This document shows, in pieces, positions 62,790-64,000 of a DNA stretch of 64,000 bases. This DNA is from Loxodes magnus (Eukaryota; Ciliophora; Karyorelictea; Loxodida; Loxodidae): contig CAMPDV010001199.1 of NCBI GenBank assembly GCA_946699065.1, forward strand, positions 62,001 to 126,000. Direction: 5' to 3'. Position numbers and translations under genes: made by a program. The notes beneath the pieces are model-generated. The model saw only the letters and a program-made list of their open reading frames with translations. It was not told where the DNA came from and did no database searches. Within the stretch, counting starts at the first letter, position 1; each line of letters begins with the position of its first letter.

Positions 62790-63700
62790 AGTCTTAAAGT
62801 TATAATTTTCTTGATTGAATCTAGTTATAATACCTTAAATTTTGTTGCTCTTTTCTTTCTTCTCACATCTTTTTATTTCTTGTTGCTACTCCAAGTTTTT
62901 CAGGTTCTAGATTCGAATTTTTTTCTGTAAGCTTCCTTATTTTCTCTACATAAGACTTAGTTTTACTTTCTCCTTATTAATATTTCAACTTGTCTCTTCC
63001 AAGATTTCTCCTTGATTTAATAGAAAGTTGCGCATTATCTTCATTGGTGTCATCAGCTCTTGCAAAAATAATACAGCTTTCTCACCTTGGGTACTTGCTG
63101 CCTTTCCAGTTTAGAGGTCTTTTCTATTTCCATTTTATCGGAATTTAGATTCTATTCCAGTGGATTCTGCTGGTTTTGGAGGTTTCTCAAGTTTGTAATA
63201 TTATTTTGCTCCGTTGACCTAATCTTGAATCCTCTGCGCTTAGGAGTTAGTCTAACTGAATTACTCTCGCTAGTAACTCCAAAGAACGTCAAGTTCCCTC
63301 TCCTAATTTGCCATCCTGAGGTCTAGAGAATCTTAAAGTCTATGCTAGATTTGTTCGACTAGCTTCTCGTTCTCCTTCCTTAGCTTTCTAACCTTTTCCT
63401 AGAGGTTAAGTACTACTTTGATGAGTTTCTCCATGCTCATCTAGCCAGAAGGATTAAATTCAGAAACCTCCTGATGTAGAGCAGAATTCAGTTGCTTTCT
63501 AGGTTTTTCTTCCGATATAGGTATTTCCACATGTGTTGTTTTATGGACTTATTTTCGTTCTTCGTAATTGGTTTATTTCCTGGATAATTAAGGTTATTAA
63601 GAAAAAGTTTAGGGTTATTAAGAAGGCGAATTTCGAGAATAGTTTCTGGTTTCCTCTCCTACTACGAGGAGATGGTGTAGAAACCCTTTTTGAAACTTTA
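62790..63700 (-). pseudogene. LINE ORF1 (gag-like) with degenerate zinc knuckle
   Basis: Minus-strand coding, clearly richer in G+C than the neighbouring DNA. A Gln/Ser-rich N-terminus (NSPSQQPQTFSQQPQLSRKQ near 63645-63590) leads to a coiled coil (MSMEKLIKVVLNLQEKVRKL near 63440-63380), then MEIEKTSKLERQQVPKVRKL near 63140. After one frame change comes YYFCKSWWHQWRQC near 63075, a CCHC knuckle whose first Cys is Tyr. Spacing and flanks match the ORF1 at 1.0-2.35 kb (MEIEQ, then CYICRRTDHLWRRC), so they are the same family. Decayed; no ORF2 follows. Confidence 0.6.
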
Positions 63701-63740
63701 TTCCATTTTATTTATATTTATTATATAATTCAATTTTAAA

Positions 63741-64000
63741 ATGGATTCTGGTTTCTTGTCGATGCAGTAGGTAATCCGGTGAGTCATGTCTGCATTGAAG
63801 TACTCTTGCAATAGATGCCACCACAAACAAGTAAGGACGAGCCCATTATGTGATAAGCCTTACTTGTTTGAGGGTATCGGTACGAGAAATCTAATAGAGG
63901 GAACAAAAAACTAGATCTCAGAGTTATCCTGATTTTACATATTACTATTCTAATCAGGAATTAGAAAACAACAAAGACATGACTGCTATCAAAAACAATT
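63741..64000 (+). other. possible partial ORF at the right edge
   Basis: A plus-strand frame from ATG 63744 reads a CNRCHHKQVRTSPLCDKPYL segment near 63810-63870, with cysteine spacing suggestive of a zinc ribbon, then stays open to the window edge with TGA=Trp. Composition is more GC-rich than the spacers. The minus strand is also open. No family recognised. Confidence 0.3.

Overview
The window looks like nuclear DNA of a ciliate in which all three standard stop codons are read as amino acids. In every recognisable gene TAA and TAG fall at glutamine positions. TGA falls at conserved tryptophans: the WMAPE motif of two kinase families, the SDIWSLG motif, the ETW motif of LINE endonucleases and the WLPISL motif of LINE reverse transcriptases. 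TGA also appears to be the terminator, for example a TGATGA pair ending LINE ORF2. This matches the karyorelict nuclear code (table 27, Loxodes-like), or less likely the Condylostoma code (table 28). A, T-rich spacers, protozoan-type TPR/WD40/kinase families and eukaryotic tRNAs fit this. Standard-code ORF calls miss almost every gene here, so I read the genes by hand with TAA/TAG=Gln and TGA=Trp/stop.

Layout. 1.0-2.35 kb: + strand gag-like ORF1 debris of a LINE, with a CCHC knuckle. 6.14-10.24 kb: a minus-strand NLR-like gene (TPR, kinase N-lobe, NACHT P-loop, 14 WD40 repeats). 11.4-23.0 kb: a large inverted duplication. Each arm carries a TPR-pseudokinase gene and a tRNA-Gly(TCC); the spacer holds a decayed LINE, and the right arm holds a further, internally deleted LINE flanked by a 12-bp direct repeat. 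23.7-27.4 kb: an open region of uncertain frame. 27.4-33.18 kb and 51.53-57.29 kb: two near-identical full-length LINEs of about 5.76 kb, the first with an uninterrupted ORF2, the second frameshifted. 35.8-36.9 kb: WD40 pseudogene. 38.8-44.6 kb: AT-rich DNA with an RT fragment and two unidentified genes. 44.98-45.27 kb: a perfect 29 x 10-bp minisatellite. 45.88-47.94 kb: an intact TKL kinase/pentapeptide/WD40 gene. 48.5-49.1 kb: LINE fragment. 50.1-51.4 kb: dead paralogue of the kinase-WD40 gene. 58.8-64 kb: a tRNA-Arg(TCT), more LINE debris, and small candidate ORFs.

The non-transposon genes are built from one shared set of modules: TPR arrays, a kinase or pseudokinase joined by a common linker, a NACHT ATPase, a pentapeptide-like stretch and WD40 propellers, recombined differently in each gene and accompanied by dead copies. 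This is the signature of a fast-evolving STAND/NLR-type signalling family, and it is the most interesting biology in the window. A function in self/non-self recognition or stress signalling is inference only. The rest is dominated by one LINE clade at several stages of decay, and by tRNA genes that sit at duplication and insertion boundaries.
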